From positions 124,001 to 188,000 of the forward strand of contig NZ_CP047029.1 of assembly GCF_009796805.1 (NCBI RefSeq): a stretch of 64,000 bases of DNA, in the 5' to 3' direction. The number at the start of each line of letters is the position of its first letter. The stretch's first letter is position 1. The position numbers and the translations under genes were made by a program. The notes beneath the pieces are model-generated. The model was not told the origin of the DNA and made no database searches. It worked only from the letters and a program-made list of their open reading frames with translations. The stretch comes from Algibacter sp. L1A34. Lineage in GTDB: Bacteria > Bacteroidota > Bacteroidia > Flavobacteriales > Flavobacteriaceae. Of this stretch, positions 1 to 8,209 are shown piece by piece.

Positions 1-612
1 AACGAATTAGAAGCGCTAACTACAAGCCAAAATACAACTATTGAAATATCTAAAGACGTTTACGAAAAACTCGCTTACCGAAGCACTACAGAAGGTGTTC
101 TAGCGGTTGCCAAACCAAAAAGCCACCTAATAAGTGATTTAAAATTTGACACCCAAACACCACTAATCTTAATTGCTGAAGCTCCAGAAAAGCCAGGTAA
201 TATTGGCGCCATTTTACGTACTGCCGACGCTGCCAATGTCGATGCTGTAATTATTGCCAACCCAAAAGGCGATTTATATAACCCAAATATTATTCGTTCT
301 AGCGTAGGTTGTGTATTTACCAATACTATTGCAACGGGTTCTACTACCGAAATTATAGAGTTTCTAAAATTGAAAAACATTGATATTTATTGCGCTATTT
401 TACAATCTGCTATTCACTATCACGAGCAAAATTTCACCAAAGCAACCGCTATTGTTGTTGGTACAGAAGCTACAGGCTTAAGCGAAGAATGGCGCGTAAG
501 CTCAACTCAAAATATAATAATCCCGATGCAAGGCGAAATAGATTCTATGAATGTTTCTGTTGCTGCCGGAATTCTTATTTTTGAAGCCAAACGCCAACGT
601 AATTTTAAATAA
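1..612 (+). CDS. TrmH/SpoU-family RNA 2'-O-ribose methyltransferase (5' end outside window)
   Basis: The reading frame is open from base 1, so the start codon lies upstream of the window; about 203 codons are present. All three SpoU-type SPOUT motifs are visible: NIGAILRTADA (motif 1), VGTEATGLSEEW (motif 2) and IPMQGEIDSMNVSVAAG (motif 3), which form the trefoil-knot SAM site. The family transfers a methyl group from SAM to a ribose 2'-OH in rRNA or tRNA. Which RNA is modified cannot be told from this C-terminal part. A second SpoU protein (6561..7217) is present in the window, so this one is not the only family member. The M48 protease gene starts 68 nt downstream on the same strand. Confidence 0.9.
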   Translation, partial: NELEALTTSQNTTIEISKDVYEKLAYRSTTEGVLAVAKPKSHLISDLKFDTQTPLILIAEAPEKPGNIGAILRTADAANVDAVIIANPKGDLYNPNIIRSSVGCVFTNTIATGSTTEIIEFLKLKNIDIYCAILQSAIHYHEQNFTKATAIVVGTEATGLSEEWRVSSTQNIIIPMQGEIDSMNVSVAAGILIFEAKRQRNFK

Positions 613-680
613 ACGTAAATTACAAAAAACGAGTTCCCCAAAGAACAACAGTCCGTTTCGGATTTGAAACTTAACACACT

Positions 681-1913
681 ATGAACGCAAACACTCTTTT
701 TTACATTATAATTGGCATTATTATTATCAGTTTTATAGTTGATAAAGTCTTAGACGCCCTAAATGCAAAACACTTTAACGACGTACTTCCTGAAGATTTA
801 AAAGATGTTTATGATGACGAAGCATATAAAAAATCGCAAAATTATAAAGCGACAAATTATAAATTCGGATTACTAACCTCTACTTTTTCCGTAATTTTAA
901 CGTTAGCCTTTCTTTGGTTCGATGGTTTCGAATTTATTGACAATATAGCACGTAGCTACAGTGAAAACCCAATATTTGTTGCTCTTATTTTCTTCGGAAT
1001 TATCATGATTGGTAGCGATATTTTAACAACCCCATTTTCTTATTATAGCACTTTTGTAATTGAGGAAAAATTTGGTTTTAATAAAACAACCATTAAAACG
1101 TTCTTTTTAGATAAAATAAAAGGCTGGTTTATGATGGCTATTGTTGGCGGTGCCATTCTATCTTCAATTATTTGGTTTTATGAAGCAACAGGCAATCAGT
1201 TTTGGCTTTACGCTTGGGCATTAGTTGCTGTGTTTAGTTTATTCATGAATATGTTTTACTCTAAACTTATTGTGCCACTTTTTAATAAACAAACACCTTT
1301 AGAAGCCGGAAGTTTACGCGATAACATTTCGGAATACGCAAAAACAGTTGGCTTTAAATTAGATAAAATTTTTGTTATCGATGGTTCTAAACGCAGCACA
1401 AAAGCCAACGCTTATTTTTCTGGTTTTGGTAACGAAAAACGCGTTACGCTTTACGATACTTTAATTAACGATTTGGATGAAGATGAAATTGTTGCTGTAC
1501 TTGCTCACGAGGTTGGTCATTATAAAAAGAAGCATATTATTTTTAATTTAGCGACTTCAATTCTATTAACTGGATTTACACTTTTTATATTATCGTTATT
1601 TATTTCGAACCCTATATTATCACAAGCTTTAGGTGTCGAAACCCCTAGTTTTCATATTGGATTAATTGCTTTTGGAATGCTCTACGCTCCTATTTCGGAA
1701 ATTACGGGTTTAATAATGAATCTGTTTTCTAGAAAATTTGAATACCAAGCCGATGACTATGCTAAGAACACCTATAAAGCCGAACCTTTAATTACCTCCT
1801 TAAAGAAGCTTTCTAAAAACAGTTTAAGTAATTTAACTCCGCATAAAGCCTATGTTTTTATGCATTACTCGCATCCTACGCTGCAGGAACGTATTGGAAA
1901 TTTGAGGAGGTAA
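681..1913 (+). CDS. M48-family CAAX-protease-like membrane metallopeptidase (Ste24 type)
   Basis: A 410-residue integral membrane zinc protease. The zinc-binding HEVGH motif is at residues 276-280 and the third-ligand glutamate is in FEYQAD near residue 354, which is the Ste24/M48A arrangement. Several hydrophobic segments precede the catalytic site (about residues 5-22, 65-85, 100-120, 140-165, 175-195) and two lie between the zinc motifs. Length fits the family (about 410-430). In eukaryotes Ste24 trims prenylated proteins; bacteria lack CAAX prenylation, so the likely role is general membrane-protein quality control (inference). The ATG at 681 directly begins a membrane segment. Confidence 0.92.
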   Translation: MNANTLFYIIIGIIIISFIVDKVLDALNAKHFNDVLPEDLKDVYDDEAYKKSQNYKATNYKFGLLTSTFSVILTLAFLWFDGFEFIDNIARSYSENPIFVALIFFGIIMIGSDILTTPFSYYSTFVIEEKFGFNKTTIKTFFLDKIKGWFMMAIVGGAILSSIIWFYEATGNQFWLYAWALVAVFSLFMNMFYSKLIVPLFNKQTPLEAGSLRDNISEYAKTVGFKLDKIFVIDGSKRSTKANAYFSGFGNEKRVTLYDTLINDLDEDEIVAVLAHEVGHYKKKHIIFNLATSILLTGFTLFILSLFISNPILSQALGVETPSFHIGLIAFGMLYAPISEITGLIMNLFSRKFEYQADDYAKNTYKAEPLITSLKKLSKNSLSNLTPHKAYVFMHYSHPTLQERIGNLRR

Positions 1914-1924
1914 ATCACCTTTTT

Positions 1925-2084
1925 ATCCCTAACCCGCGTTAACGATTGCAGCGGCATCTTTTTAAAAATTTAAGCAGCCAGAAACCTTGTTATTTCTACA
2001 AACATTTTAGATAAACACTAACATACCGAAAGCTCTAAGTTTTTAAAAAGATACAGCGGAAAGCGTGTTAAAACGCCCAAAAAA
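1925..2084. repeat. Dispersed intergenic repeat, copy 1 (reverse orientation)
   Basis: The minus-strand reading begins at TTGGGCGTT (near 2083), continues with GCTTTCCGCTGTATCTTTT and ends near AAAAAGATGCCGCTGCAAT and a TAACGCG-like block. The same ordered blocks occur at 5529..5692 in the opposite orientation. It lies between the protease stop and the helicase promoter, and its end abuts the -33 element of that promoter. Confidence 0.6.
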
Positions 2085-2113
2085 TTGAATATCCAAAAAA
2101 TTGATTACCTTTG
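2085..2113 (+). promoter_or_regulatory. Bacteroidota-type promoter of the DEAD-box helicase gene
   Basis: TTG at 2085-2087, an 18-nt spacer, then TACCTTTG at 2106-2113, a full match to the TTG / TAnnTTTG consensus used by the Bacteroidota housekeeping sigma factor. The transcript would start near 2118-2120, giving a leader of about 127 nt. Confidence 0.75.
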
Positions 2114-2117
2114 CACC

Positions 2118-2245
2118 TTGAAACTCAGAAAATAATGAGTTTATATTCCTCAGAGAGAGGATGTGTTACTGGAAGTTTAAGGTTAAGTATGTCGATTCGC
2201 TTTCTTATGTAACACCACATAACAAAATCGAATACTTATACAAGA
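2118..2245 (+). promoter_or_regulatory. Structured 5' leader of the helicase mRNA with overlapping upstream ORFs
   Basis: The leader can form three nested or serial hairpins: AACTCA (2122-2127) with TGAGTT (2136-2141), CCTC (2148-2151) with GAGG (2157-2160), and a perfect 7-bp pair GTGTTAC (2163-2169) with GTAACAC (2209-2215). It also contains two short frames: an ATG at 2135 (25 codons, stop near 2210) and an ATG at 2161 (37 codons, stop 2272-2274), the latter running across the helicase start in another frame. Long structured leaders are known for cold-induced helicase genes in other bacteria; the regulatory role here is inferred. Confidence 0.5.
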
Positions 2246-4078
2246 ATGAGCACATTCCAAGAATTAGGTCTTAATGAAGATCTATTGAAAGCAATTACAG
2301 ATTTAGGATTTGAAAAGCCTAGTGAAGTTCAAGAAAAAGCAATCCCTATTTTATTAAATTCTGAAACCGATTTAGTGGCACTAGCCCAAACCGGAACAGG
2401 AAAAACGGCTGCGTTTGGTTTCCCTATGTTAGAGAAAATTGACGTTGATAGCCGCACGACTCAAGGTTTAATTTTAAGCCCAACGCGTGAACTTTGTTTA
2501 CAAATTACCAACGAAATGAAACAATACGGTAAGTATTGTAAAGGTTTAAATGTGGTTGCCATTTATGGTGGATCTAGCATTACAGACCAAGCTCGTGACG
2601 TTAAACGTGGTGCACAGATTATTGTGGCTACGCCTGGTAGAATGAAAGATATGATTAGCCGTAGATTGGTTGATATTTCTAAAATCCAATACGCGGTTTT
2701 AGATGAGGCTGATGAGATGCTAAACATGGGTTTCAAGGAAGATATTACTGATATTTTATCACACACTCCAGATGAAAAAAACACATGGTTATTTTCTGCA
2801 ACTATGCCAAGAGAAGTGGCAACTATTGCGAAAAAATTCATGGACAACCCACAGGAAATTACGGTTGGAAATAAAAATGAAAGTACAAGTACCGTATCTC
2901 ACGAATACTATTTAGTTAATTCTAGAGACCGTTACCAAGCCTTGAAACGTTTGGCAGATGCAAATCCAGATATTTTTTCTGTAGTATTTTGTAGAACAAA
3001 ACGTGATACTCAAAAAGTTGCCGAACAACTTATTGAGGATGGTTATAGCGCTGGTGCTTTGCACGGTGATTTAAGCCAAAACCAACGTGATTTAGTAATG
3101 CAATCGTTTAGAAAAAACCAAATACAAATGCTTGTTGCAACAGATGTTGCTGCTCGTGGTATTGATGTTGACGATATTACTCACGTTATAAATTACCAAT
3201 TACCTGACGAAATTGAAACGTATACTCACCGTTCTGGTCGTACCGGACGTGCTGGTAAAAACGGTATTTCTATGGTTATTGTTTCGAAAAGTGAGGTTCG
3301 AAAAATAAAAAGTATTGAACGCATTATTAAACGTGAGTTTGAGAAAAAAGAAGTGCCAGATGGTATGGAAATTTGCGAAGTGCAATTAATGTCTTTAGCT
3401 AATAAAATCCATAACACGGAAGTTAACGACGAAATTGAAAAATACCTAACAAGCATTAATGAAATGTTTGAGGATACAACGAAAGATGAATTGATTAAAA
3501 AATTCTTCTCGGTTGAATTTACACGTTTCTATAACTATTACCAAAAATCTAAAAACTTAAATGTTGCTGAAGGTTCTAGAGATGGCGGACGTGAAGGTGG
3601 TCGTGATCGTGATTTTGGTGGAAAATCTAATTCTACAAGATACTTCATTAATGTTGGTGAAAAAGATGGTTTCGATTGGATGAAATTGAAAGATTTCTTA
3701 AAAGACCAATTACAACTTGGTAGAGACGATGTTTTTAAAGTGGAAGTTAAAGAGAGTTTCTCTTTCTTTAATACTGAAAACGAAACTAAGGATAAAGTTT
3801 TAGCTTTCTTTACAGACTTTAAACATGAAGGACGTTTTGTAAATGTTGAAGTTTCGGAAAACCGAGGCGGTGGCGGAAGACGCAATGATAGACGTAGTAG
3901 TGGTGGCGGAAGACGCGACGATAAACGTGGAGGCGGAAGACGTGGTGATGACAGAAAAGGTGGTTCTGGAAGCAGAAGTGACCGCAGACGTAGTAGTGAA
4001 GGAGGTTCTAAACCAAGACGTTCGGATTCGGACTCTGGTGGAGGAAATTTTTCTGGAGCTAGACGTTCTAGAAGATAA
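2246..4078 (+). CDS. DEAD-box ATP-dependent RNA helicase with DbpA-like RNA-binding domain and RGG-type tail
   Basis: A 610-residue DEAD-box helicase of the DeaD/CsdA class. Motifs in order: the Q motif (FEKPSEVQEKAIP, about 23-35), Walker A AQTGTGKT (about 48-55), PTRELCLQ, DEAD (about 153-156), SAT, then the second RecA domain with ARGIDV and HRSGRTGRAG. Residues about 465-540 look like the DbpA-type RRM (TRYFINVGEKDGFDW). The last 70 residues are a glycine/arginine/serine-rich basic tail expected to bind RNA non-specifically. It probably remodels structured RNA or assists ribosome assembly, especially in the cold. The start at 2246 gives a canonical N-terminus; the gene has its own promoter and a long leader. 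Confidence 0.95.
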   Translation: MSTFQELGLNEDLLKAITDLGFEKPSEVQEKAIPILLNSETDLVALAQTGTGKTAAFGFPMLEKIDVDSRTTQGLILSPTRELCLQITNEMKQYGKYCKGLNVVAIYGGSSITDQARDVKRGAQIIVATPGRMKDMISRRLVDISKIQYAVLDEADEMLNMGFKEDITDILSHTPDEKNTWLFSATMPREVATIAKKFMDNPQEITVGNKNESTSTVSHEYYLVNSRDRYQALKRLADANPDIFSVVFCRTKRDTQKVAEQLIEDGYSAGALHGDLSQNQRDLVMQSFRKNQIQMLVATDVAARGIDVDDITHVINYQLPDEIETYTHRSGRTGRAGKNGISMVIVSKSEVRKIKSIERIIKREFEKKEVPDGMEICEVQLMSLANKIHNTEVNDEIEKYLTSINEMFEDTTKDELIKKFFSVEFTRFYNYYQKSKNLNVAEGSRDGGREGGRDRDFGGKSNSTRYFINVGEKDGFDWMKLKDFLKDQLQLGRDDVFKVEVKESFSFFNTENETKDKVLAFFTDFKHEGRFVNVEVSENRGGGGRRNDRRSSGGGRRDDKRGGGRRGDDRKGGSGSRSDRRRSSEGGSKPRRSDSDSGGGNFSGARRSRR

Positions 4079-4095
4079 AATTTATATTTTATAAC

Positions 4096-4142
4096 ATATA
4101 AAAGCTGACTGAAAGTAAAATTACTTTTTAGTCAGCTTTTTT
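4096..4142 (+). terminator. Rho-independent terminator after the helicase gene
   Basis: AAAAGCTGACT pairs with AGTCAGCTTTT around an AT-rich loop, followed by a T run. It lies 18 nt after the helicase stop and its shape would work in both directions. Confidence 0.8.
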
Positions 4143-4154
4143 TATGCCTTGTAT

Positions 4155-4440
4155 TTAGTGTTTTAATGTAAAATGGCCATGATACTGTGTGTTATTACTC
4201 GGCCTATTAATAACAAACCAATAATCTGAAGTTGATAGCGGATAGCCGTTTAAAGTGCCATCCCATCCTTTTTGAATAGAGATTTAATTGAATGATTAAT
4301 TTACCGTAACGATCGAAAATATTGATTTCGCTAATACAGAGTTGAATAGATAGCCAATAATCTACACCATTATTTAGACTCTCTACGTCATTATTTTCAA
4401 AATTAATACCTACACTAAACCAAAATACCAATTAGCTGCT
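4155..4440 (-). pseudogene. Remnant of a T9SS type B (gliding-motility-like) C-terminal sorting domain
   Basis: On the minus strand, INIFDRYGKLI followed by a one-base shift into GWDGTLNGYPLSTSDYWFV and then HGHFTLKH and a stop (TAA at 4155-4157) reproduces the C-terminal signature of CHU_C/type B sorting domains. The two halves are in different frames, with the break near 4267-4270 in an A/G run. The upstream part (NNGVDYW) looks like a degraded version of the usual NDGxNDxW motif. Only the last 90 or so codons are recognisable, and no signal peptide or body is left. This is a dead 3' fragment of a formerly secreted protein. Confidence 0.7.
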
Positions 4441-4739
4441 TAATCTTGAGCATCAGTAATATTTGAAAATAAAAAAAAACACTAAAACCCACAATAAAAC
4501 AATGCATATTAAACAGTTAGCCACCTTAATTTTATAGTTAAAAATAAATTTCAGAAAGGTTTAGTAATTTCTTATGAAAATAGATGTCTGTAATAATATT
4601 CTTAATAAAAACCACTTAAATATTTACAAAAACCTCGTTATTGTGTTCAAATCCGTATTAATAGAGCACTTCTAAGTTAAATTATATTAAAATATATGGT
4701 TATATTTAATTCTTTAGTACTTTTATAAAAAATTCGTTG

Positions 4740-5519
4740 ATGAGAAAAAATTTAATTTTCCTTTTTATATTTACTTTATTGGTAGGGCAAACATACGCGC
4801 AAGACAGCGAAAAAGCAGAAGGAGTTGTGCTTAACGCATCAACATCTACAGCTCTAGAAGGCGTAAATATTGTAAACCTAAACCAAGTAAAAGGAACTAC
4901 AACAAACCAAAAAGGCGAATTTAAAATTACAGCAAAAGTTAACGATACTTTACATTTTTCTTATTTAGGATTCAAATCTATAAAAGTTAGAGTAACTAAT
5001 GATTGGTTAAAATACGGTAGTTCCAACATAGAACTTACCGAACTCGCCCTAGCATTAGAAGAAGTTGTGGTAAGCCAATTAAAACTAACCGGTTTTTTAG
5101 AAGTCGATATAAAGCAAGTTCCCGCTGTTAACAGTAATTATCGCTATAATATTTCTGGATTAGAAGGCACGGGTTATGAGGCCGATAAAAAATCTGGACT
5201 CACCAAAGTAATAGGATCTATATTTAATCCAGCCGATTTTCTACATCGTATGTTTGGTAAAAAACAAAACGAACTTAGAAAGTTAAAAAAGATGAAGGAA
5301 GACGATGAAATTAGAAATCTTCTAGCAACTAAATTCGACCGCGAAATGCTAACCGTTTTACTTCAAGTAGATCGTGTTGATTTAGACGAAATTGTAAGCC
5401 AATGCAACTATTCCAAAGGTTTTATACAAAAAGCAAACGACCTTCAAATCCTCGATGCCATTAGCGAATGTTACGAAGAATATAAGGTATTAAGCCGAGG
5501 AAGAACTCGTAAAATTTAA
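4740..5519 (+). CDS. Secreted protein with carboxypeptidase-D regulatory-like domain
   Basis: A 259-residue exported protein. The ATG at 4740 is chosen because it begins a clean signal peptide (MRKNLIFLFIFTLLVGQTYA, cut before QDSEK). Residues about 25-110 match the CarboxypepD_reg-like beta-sandwich: EGVVLNAST, GTTTNQKGEFKI and LHFSYLGFKSI are typical. This domain often sits at the N-terminus of TonB-dependent receptors, but here no plug or barrel follows. The C-terminal half (about 130-259) is charged and helical (KKQNELRKLKKMKEDDEIRN) and I do not recognise it. The next gene but one (5815..6564) has the same plan, so the two are paralogues. Function unknown. Confidence 0.8.
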   Translation: MRKNLIFLFIFTLLVGQTYAQDSEKAEGVVLNASTSTALEGVNIVNLNQVKGTTTNQKGEFKITAKVNDTLHFSYLGFKSIKVRVTNDWLKYGSSNIELTELALALEEVVVSQLKLTGFLEVDIKQVPAVNSNYRYNISGLEGTGYEADKKSGLTKVIGSIFNPADFLHRMFGKKQNELRKLKKMKEDDEIRNLLATKFDREMLTVLLQVDRVDLDEIVSQCNYSKGFIQKANDLQILDAISECYEEYKVLSRGRTRKI

Positions 5520-5528
5520 AATATTTAT

Positions 5529-5692
5529 TTGGGCGTTACCACAAGGGTCGGGCTTTCCGCTATATCTTTTGGCAAAACACCTCTATCTATTTAAACCTCT
5601 TACTTTATTAAAAAACCTGCTTTATCCAAAGTTAGAGAAATTATTTTTTGCAAAAAGGATGTCGCATCAATCCCTAACGCGACCATCTGTAA
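5529..5692. repeat. Dispersed intergenic repeat, copy 2
   Basis: Starts TTGGGCGTTACC, continues GGGTCGGGCTTTCCGCTATATC, and ends in AAAAAGGATGTCGCATCAAT and CCCTAACGCG. The same ordered blocks are found in copy 1 (inverted) and partly in copies 3-5. No reading frame crosses it. It occupies most of the gap between the two paralogous secreted proteins. Confidence 0.65.
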
Positions 5693-5814
5693 AGGCCTTT
5701 TCTCTTCTATAAAACAGTTAAAAATTTACTAATTAACATGTTAAAAACTATTAAAGAAACAACATCATAAACAAAAAATGATGTATTTTGGTACAACAAC
5801 CATCAAAACAAACC

Positions 5815-6564
5815 ATGCACTATAAAAAAGCGTTACTCTTCTTTTTAATGCCACTCACCATGATTTCTCAGAATATAACAGGGAAAATTTACGATTCGGA
5901 ATCTACAGTACAAGGCGCCAAAATTTTTAATAAAACAAAAAACAGCGTTACATTTTCTGATGAGAAAGGAAGCTTCAACCTTATTGCTACTCGTAATGAT
6001 AGCTTAGTAATAACATCACTCTTCCATCAAACAAAATATGTAAAAATTGACGCGTTTTATTTAGAAAACACAATAGTTGTAGAACTCACAAAACAAGTAA
6101 ACAATTTACCCGAAGTATTACTTGCAGAAAATGCCAACCAATCTGGATTAAAAGCTCTCGAAACTAATAGTGATTTGGGAACAGAATTAGCATCCGACTT
6201 AAAAAATAATTCTGAAACTTGGTATAAAAACATGCCAAAATCGGGCATAGATTTTGTTGCCATTGCATCGCTTGTGGCTAAGCTTTTAAAAAGTAAAAAA
6301 GCCAAACCACAACTTATAACAACAATAGAATATAAAACTTTAGATTCTCTTTTTTCTTCATCACATAAATTGTTCAATAAATCATTGCTAATCAACGATT
6401 TTAAAATACCTGATGAGTATATACCTCTATTTTTTGATTATTGCGATTCTCAATCTATAAACTCTAATTTATTACTAGAAAAAAATGATTTTATGCTTCT
6501 AGATAAACTTCTTAAAAGTAGTAATGACTTTTTAGAAATGCTTAAAACTACTGAGCAAAATTAA
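5815..6564 (+). CDS. Secreted protein with carboxypeptidase-D regulatory-like domain (paralogue of 4740..5519)
   Basis: A 249-residue exported protein. The ATG at 5815 gives MHYKKALLFFLMPLTMISQ, a short signal peptide; an upstream TTG would add an unlikely polar extension. Residues about 20-100 carry the CarboxypepD_reg-like fold (GKIYDSESTVQGAKIFN, TFSDEKGSFNLIA, LVITSLFHQTKYVKI). The C-terminal half is helical and unassigned, as in the paralogue, and both proteins share a pattern of one beta domain plus a charged helical tail. The gene overlaps the convergent trmH by 4 nt. Function unknown; periplasmic location is inferred from the signal. Confidence 0.75.
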   Translation: MHYKKALLFFLMPLTMISQNITGKIYDSESTVQGAKIFNKTKNSVTFSDEKGSFNLIATRNDSLVITSLFHQTKYVKIDAFYLENTIVVELTKQVNNLPEVLLAENANQSGLKALETNSDLGTELASDLKNNSETWYKNMPKSGIDFVAIASLVAKLLKSKKAKPQLITTIEYKTLDSLFSSSHKLFNKSLLINDFKIPDEYIPLFFDYCDSQSINSNLLLEKNDFMLLDKLLKSSNDFLEMLKTTEQN

Positions 6565-7217
6565 TCTGTTTCATAAAAACGTTCGGTAATTTTCTCGTAA
6601 CTTTTTATTGTTTTTGTACACCAATCTAAACGCTTTTCTAGAATTTCATCTTCGGTTAAATGCCATTCCAAATCAGATTGTCTTAATTTAGACGTTGCTT
6701 GTTGTAAAATAATAGCCGCGGAAACAGAAATATTTAAACTCTCGGTAAAACCAACCATTGGTATTTTTAAATAACAATCCGCTTCATCTAAAACCGCTTG
6801 AGATAAACCTTCCGTCTCTCTTCCGAAGAAAAAACAAGATTTTTTAGTGACATCGAAGTCCTTTATATCACAATCATTAGCATGCGGTGTGGTAGCAACA
6901 ATTTGATACCCTTTACTTTTCATATCTGCAATACAATCCTTAACATGATTATAGCGATTTAGATCTACCCATTTTTGTGCGCCCATGGCTATTTCTCTGT
7001 CAATATCTTTAGAGTTTTGTTCCTCGACAATATTAAGTTCTTGAATCCCGAAAACATCGCAAGTTCTCATAACAGCACTGGTATTATGAAGTTGATAAAC
7101 ATCTTCTGTGGCAACCGTAAAATGTTTGGTGCGCTGTGCTAAAACTTTGGTAAATTTCTCCTTTCGTGATGGTGTAAGGAATGTTTCCAAGTGCTCTAAT
7201 AGTTTTAAATCAATCAT
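6561..7217 (-). CDS. trmH: tRNA (guanosine-2'-O)-methyltransferase TrmH
   Basis: A 218-residue SpoU-class SPOUT enzyme. The N-terminal extension LLEHLETFLTPSRKEKF is characteristic of bacterial TrmH, and the three motifs are NTSAVMRTCDVFGI (about 43-56), FGRETEGLSQAVLD (about 130-143) and IPMVGFTESLNISVSAAI (about 149-166). TrmH 2'-O-methylates G18 in the D-loop of tRNAs with SAM. The C-terminal helix (ILEKRLDWCTKTIKSYEKI) is also usual. A full TTG/TAnnTTTG promoter lies so close to the ATG that the transcript would begin at or next to the start codon (see that entry). The gene converges on and overlaps the preceding one by 4 nt. Confidence 0.9.
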   Translation of the reverse strand: MIDLKLLEHLETFLTPSRKEKFTKVLAQRTKHFTVATEDVYQLHNTSAVMRTCDVFGIQELNIVEEQNSKDIDREIAMGAQKWVDLNRYNHVKDCIADMKSKGYQIVATTPHANDCDIKDFDVTKKSCFFFGRETEGLSQAVLDEADCYLKIPMVGFTESLNISVSAAIILQQATSKLRQSDLEWHLTEDEILEKRLDWCTKTIKSYEKITERFYETD

Positions 7218-7221
7218 GCGT

Positions 7222-7250
7222 CAAAAATATAAAAGAATTTTAAATCGCAA
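7222..7250 (-). promoter_or_regulatory. Promoter of trmH, suggesting a leaderless transcript
   Basis: On the minus strand TTG (7250-7248), an 18-nt spacer, then TATTTTTG (7229-7222) match the Bacteroidota consensus. The -7 box ends only 4 nt before the ATG at 7217-7215, so the expected transcription start coincides with the start codon. Confidence 0.6.
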
Positions 7251-7342
7251 CGTAGTCCACTTAGAAGATTTTTCATTAAAAATAAATACAATTTAAAATC
7301 TAAGTCTGTTCCAATTGATTTAAAATTTATATTTTTAACACT

Positions 7343-8026
7343 ATGAAACATATTGTTGTATTAACAGGAGCTGGCATAAGTGCCGAAAGTGGTATTAAAA
7401 CATTTCGTGATGCCGATGGTTTATGGGAAGGCCATGATGTTATGGAAGTCGCTACGCCACAAGGTTTTGCCGCTAATCCCAAATTAGTTTTAGACTTTTA
7501 CAACCAACGCCGTGCAGAACTTAGCACTGTAAAACCAAATAAAGCACATATTGGTTTGGCAAAACTTGAAAAACAGTATAAAGTAAGTATAATTACCCAA
7601 AATGTAGATGATTTACACGAGCGAGCTGGTAGTACAAACGTAACCCATTTGCATGGCGAATTGCTAAAAGCAAGATGTACAGTTGATAAAAATGATATTA
7701 AAACTTGGAAAAACGACATAAATTTAGGCGATCTATCTGATAAAGGATACCAAATGCGGCCGCATATTGTATGGTTTGGTGAAGATGTCCCGATGATGGA
7801 TAAAGCCATTGAAATTTGTGAAACTGCAGATATTTTAATAATTATTGGCACCTCTATGCAAGTATATCCAGCTGCTGGTTTAATGAATTATGTACCGCAA
7901 AACACACCAACATACTTTATAGATCCAAAACCTAATATGAAAAGCAGTAAAAATTTAACGGTAATTACAGAACCTGCAACCATAGGTTTAAGTTTGGTTG
8001 AAAAACTTTTGGAAAGCGACGTTTAA
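7343..8026 (+). CDS. cobB: NAD-dependent protein deacylase (sirtuin, class III/Sirt5-like)
   Basis: A 227-residue Sir2-family enzyme that removes acyl groups from protein lysines using NAD. Visible motifs: GAGISAESGIKTFRDADGLW (NAD binding), TQNVDDLHERAG (TQNIDxLH-type), catalytic His in HGE (about residue 112), and PHIVWFGE and GTSMQVYPAAG in the Rossmann part. The FYNQRR segment supplies the Tyr-x-x-Arg pair that marks desuccinylase/demalonylase sirtuins. The usual four zinc-binding cysteines are absent, apart from a lone Cys in KARC, so the zinc module is reduced. The ATG at 7343 begins directly with the first beta strand. Confidence 0.93.
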   Translation: MKHIVVLTGAGISAESGIKTFRDADGLWEGHDVMEVATPQGFAANPKLVLDFYNQRRAELSTVKPNKAHIGLAKLEKQYKVSIITQNVDDLHERAGSTNVTHLHGELLKARCTVDKNDIKTWKNDINLGDLSDKGYQMRPHIVWFGEDVPMMDKAIEICETADILIIIGTSMQVYPAAGLMNYVPQNTPTYFIDPKPNMKSSKNLTVITEPATIGLSLVEKLLESDV

Positions 8027-8209
8027 TTTTAACAAAACTGAGTTTATAGCGTTATTTAGCTAATTCTCTATTTTATGTTTTTATTTTATGTTTTTCTACG
8101 TTTCTTAGGTATTCTTTTACAAATAACCACAACTAGATTAAAGCAAATTTTATTTAAAATTGGCTATTTTTGAGTTAGTTCACTTTATATCTCTCACTAA
8201 ACCATATAT

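Noticed and set aside
4207-4431. Minus-strand ORF of 74 codons as a real gene
   Set aside because: It is one frame of a broken type B sorting domain; the continuation is in another frame, so it is listed as a pseudogene.
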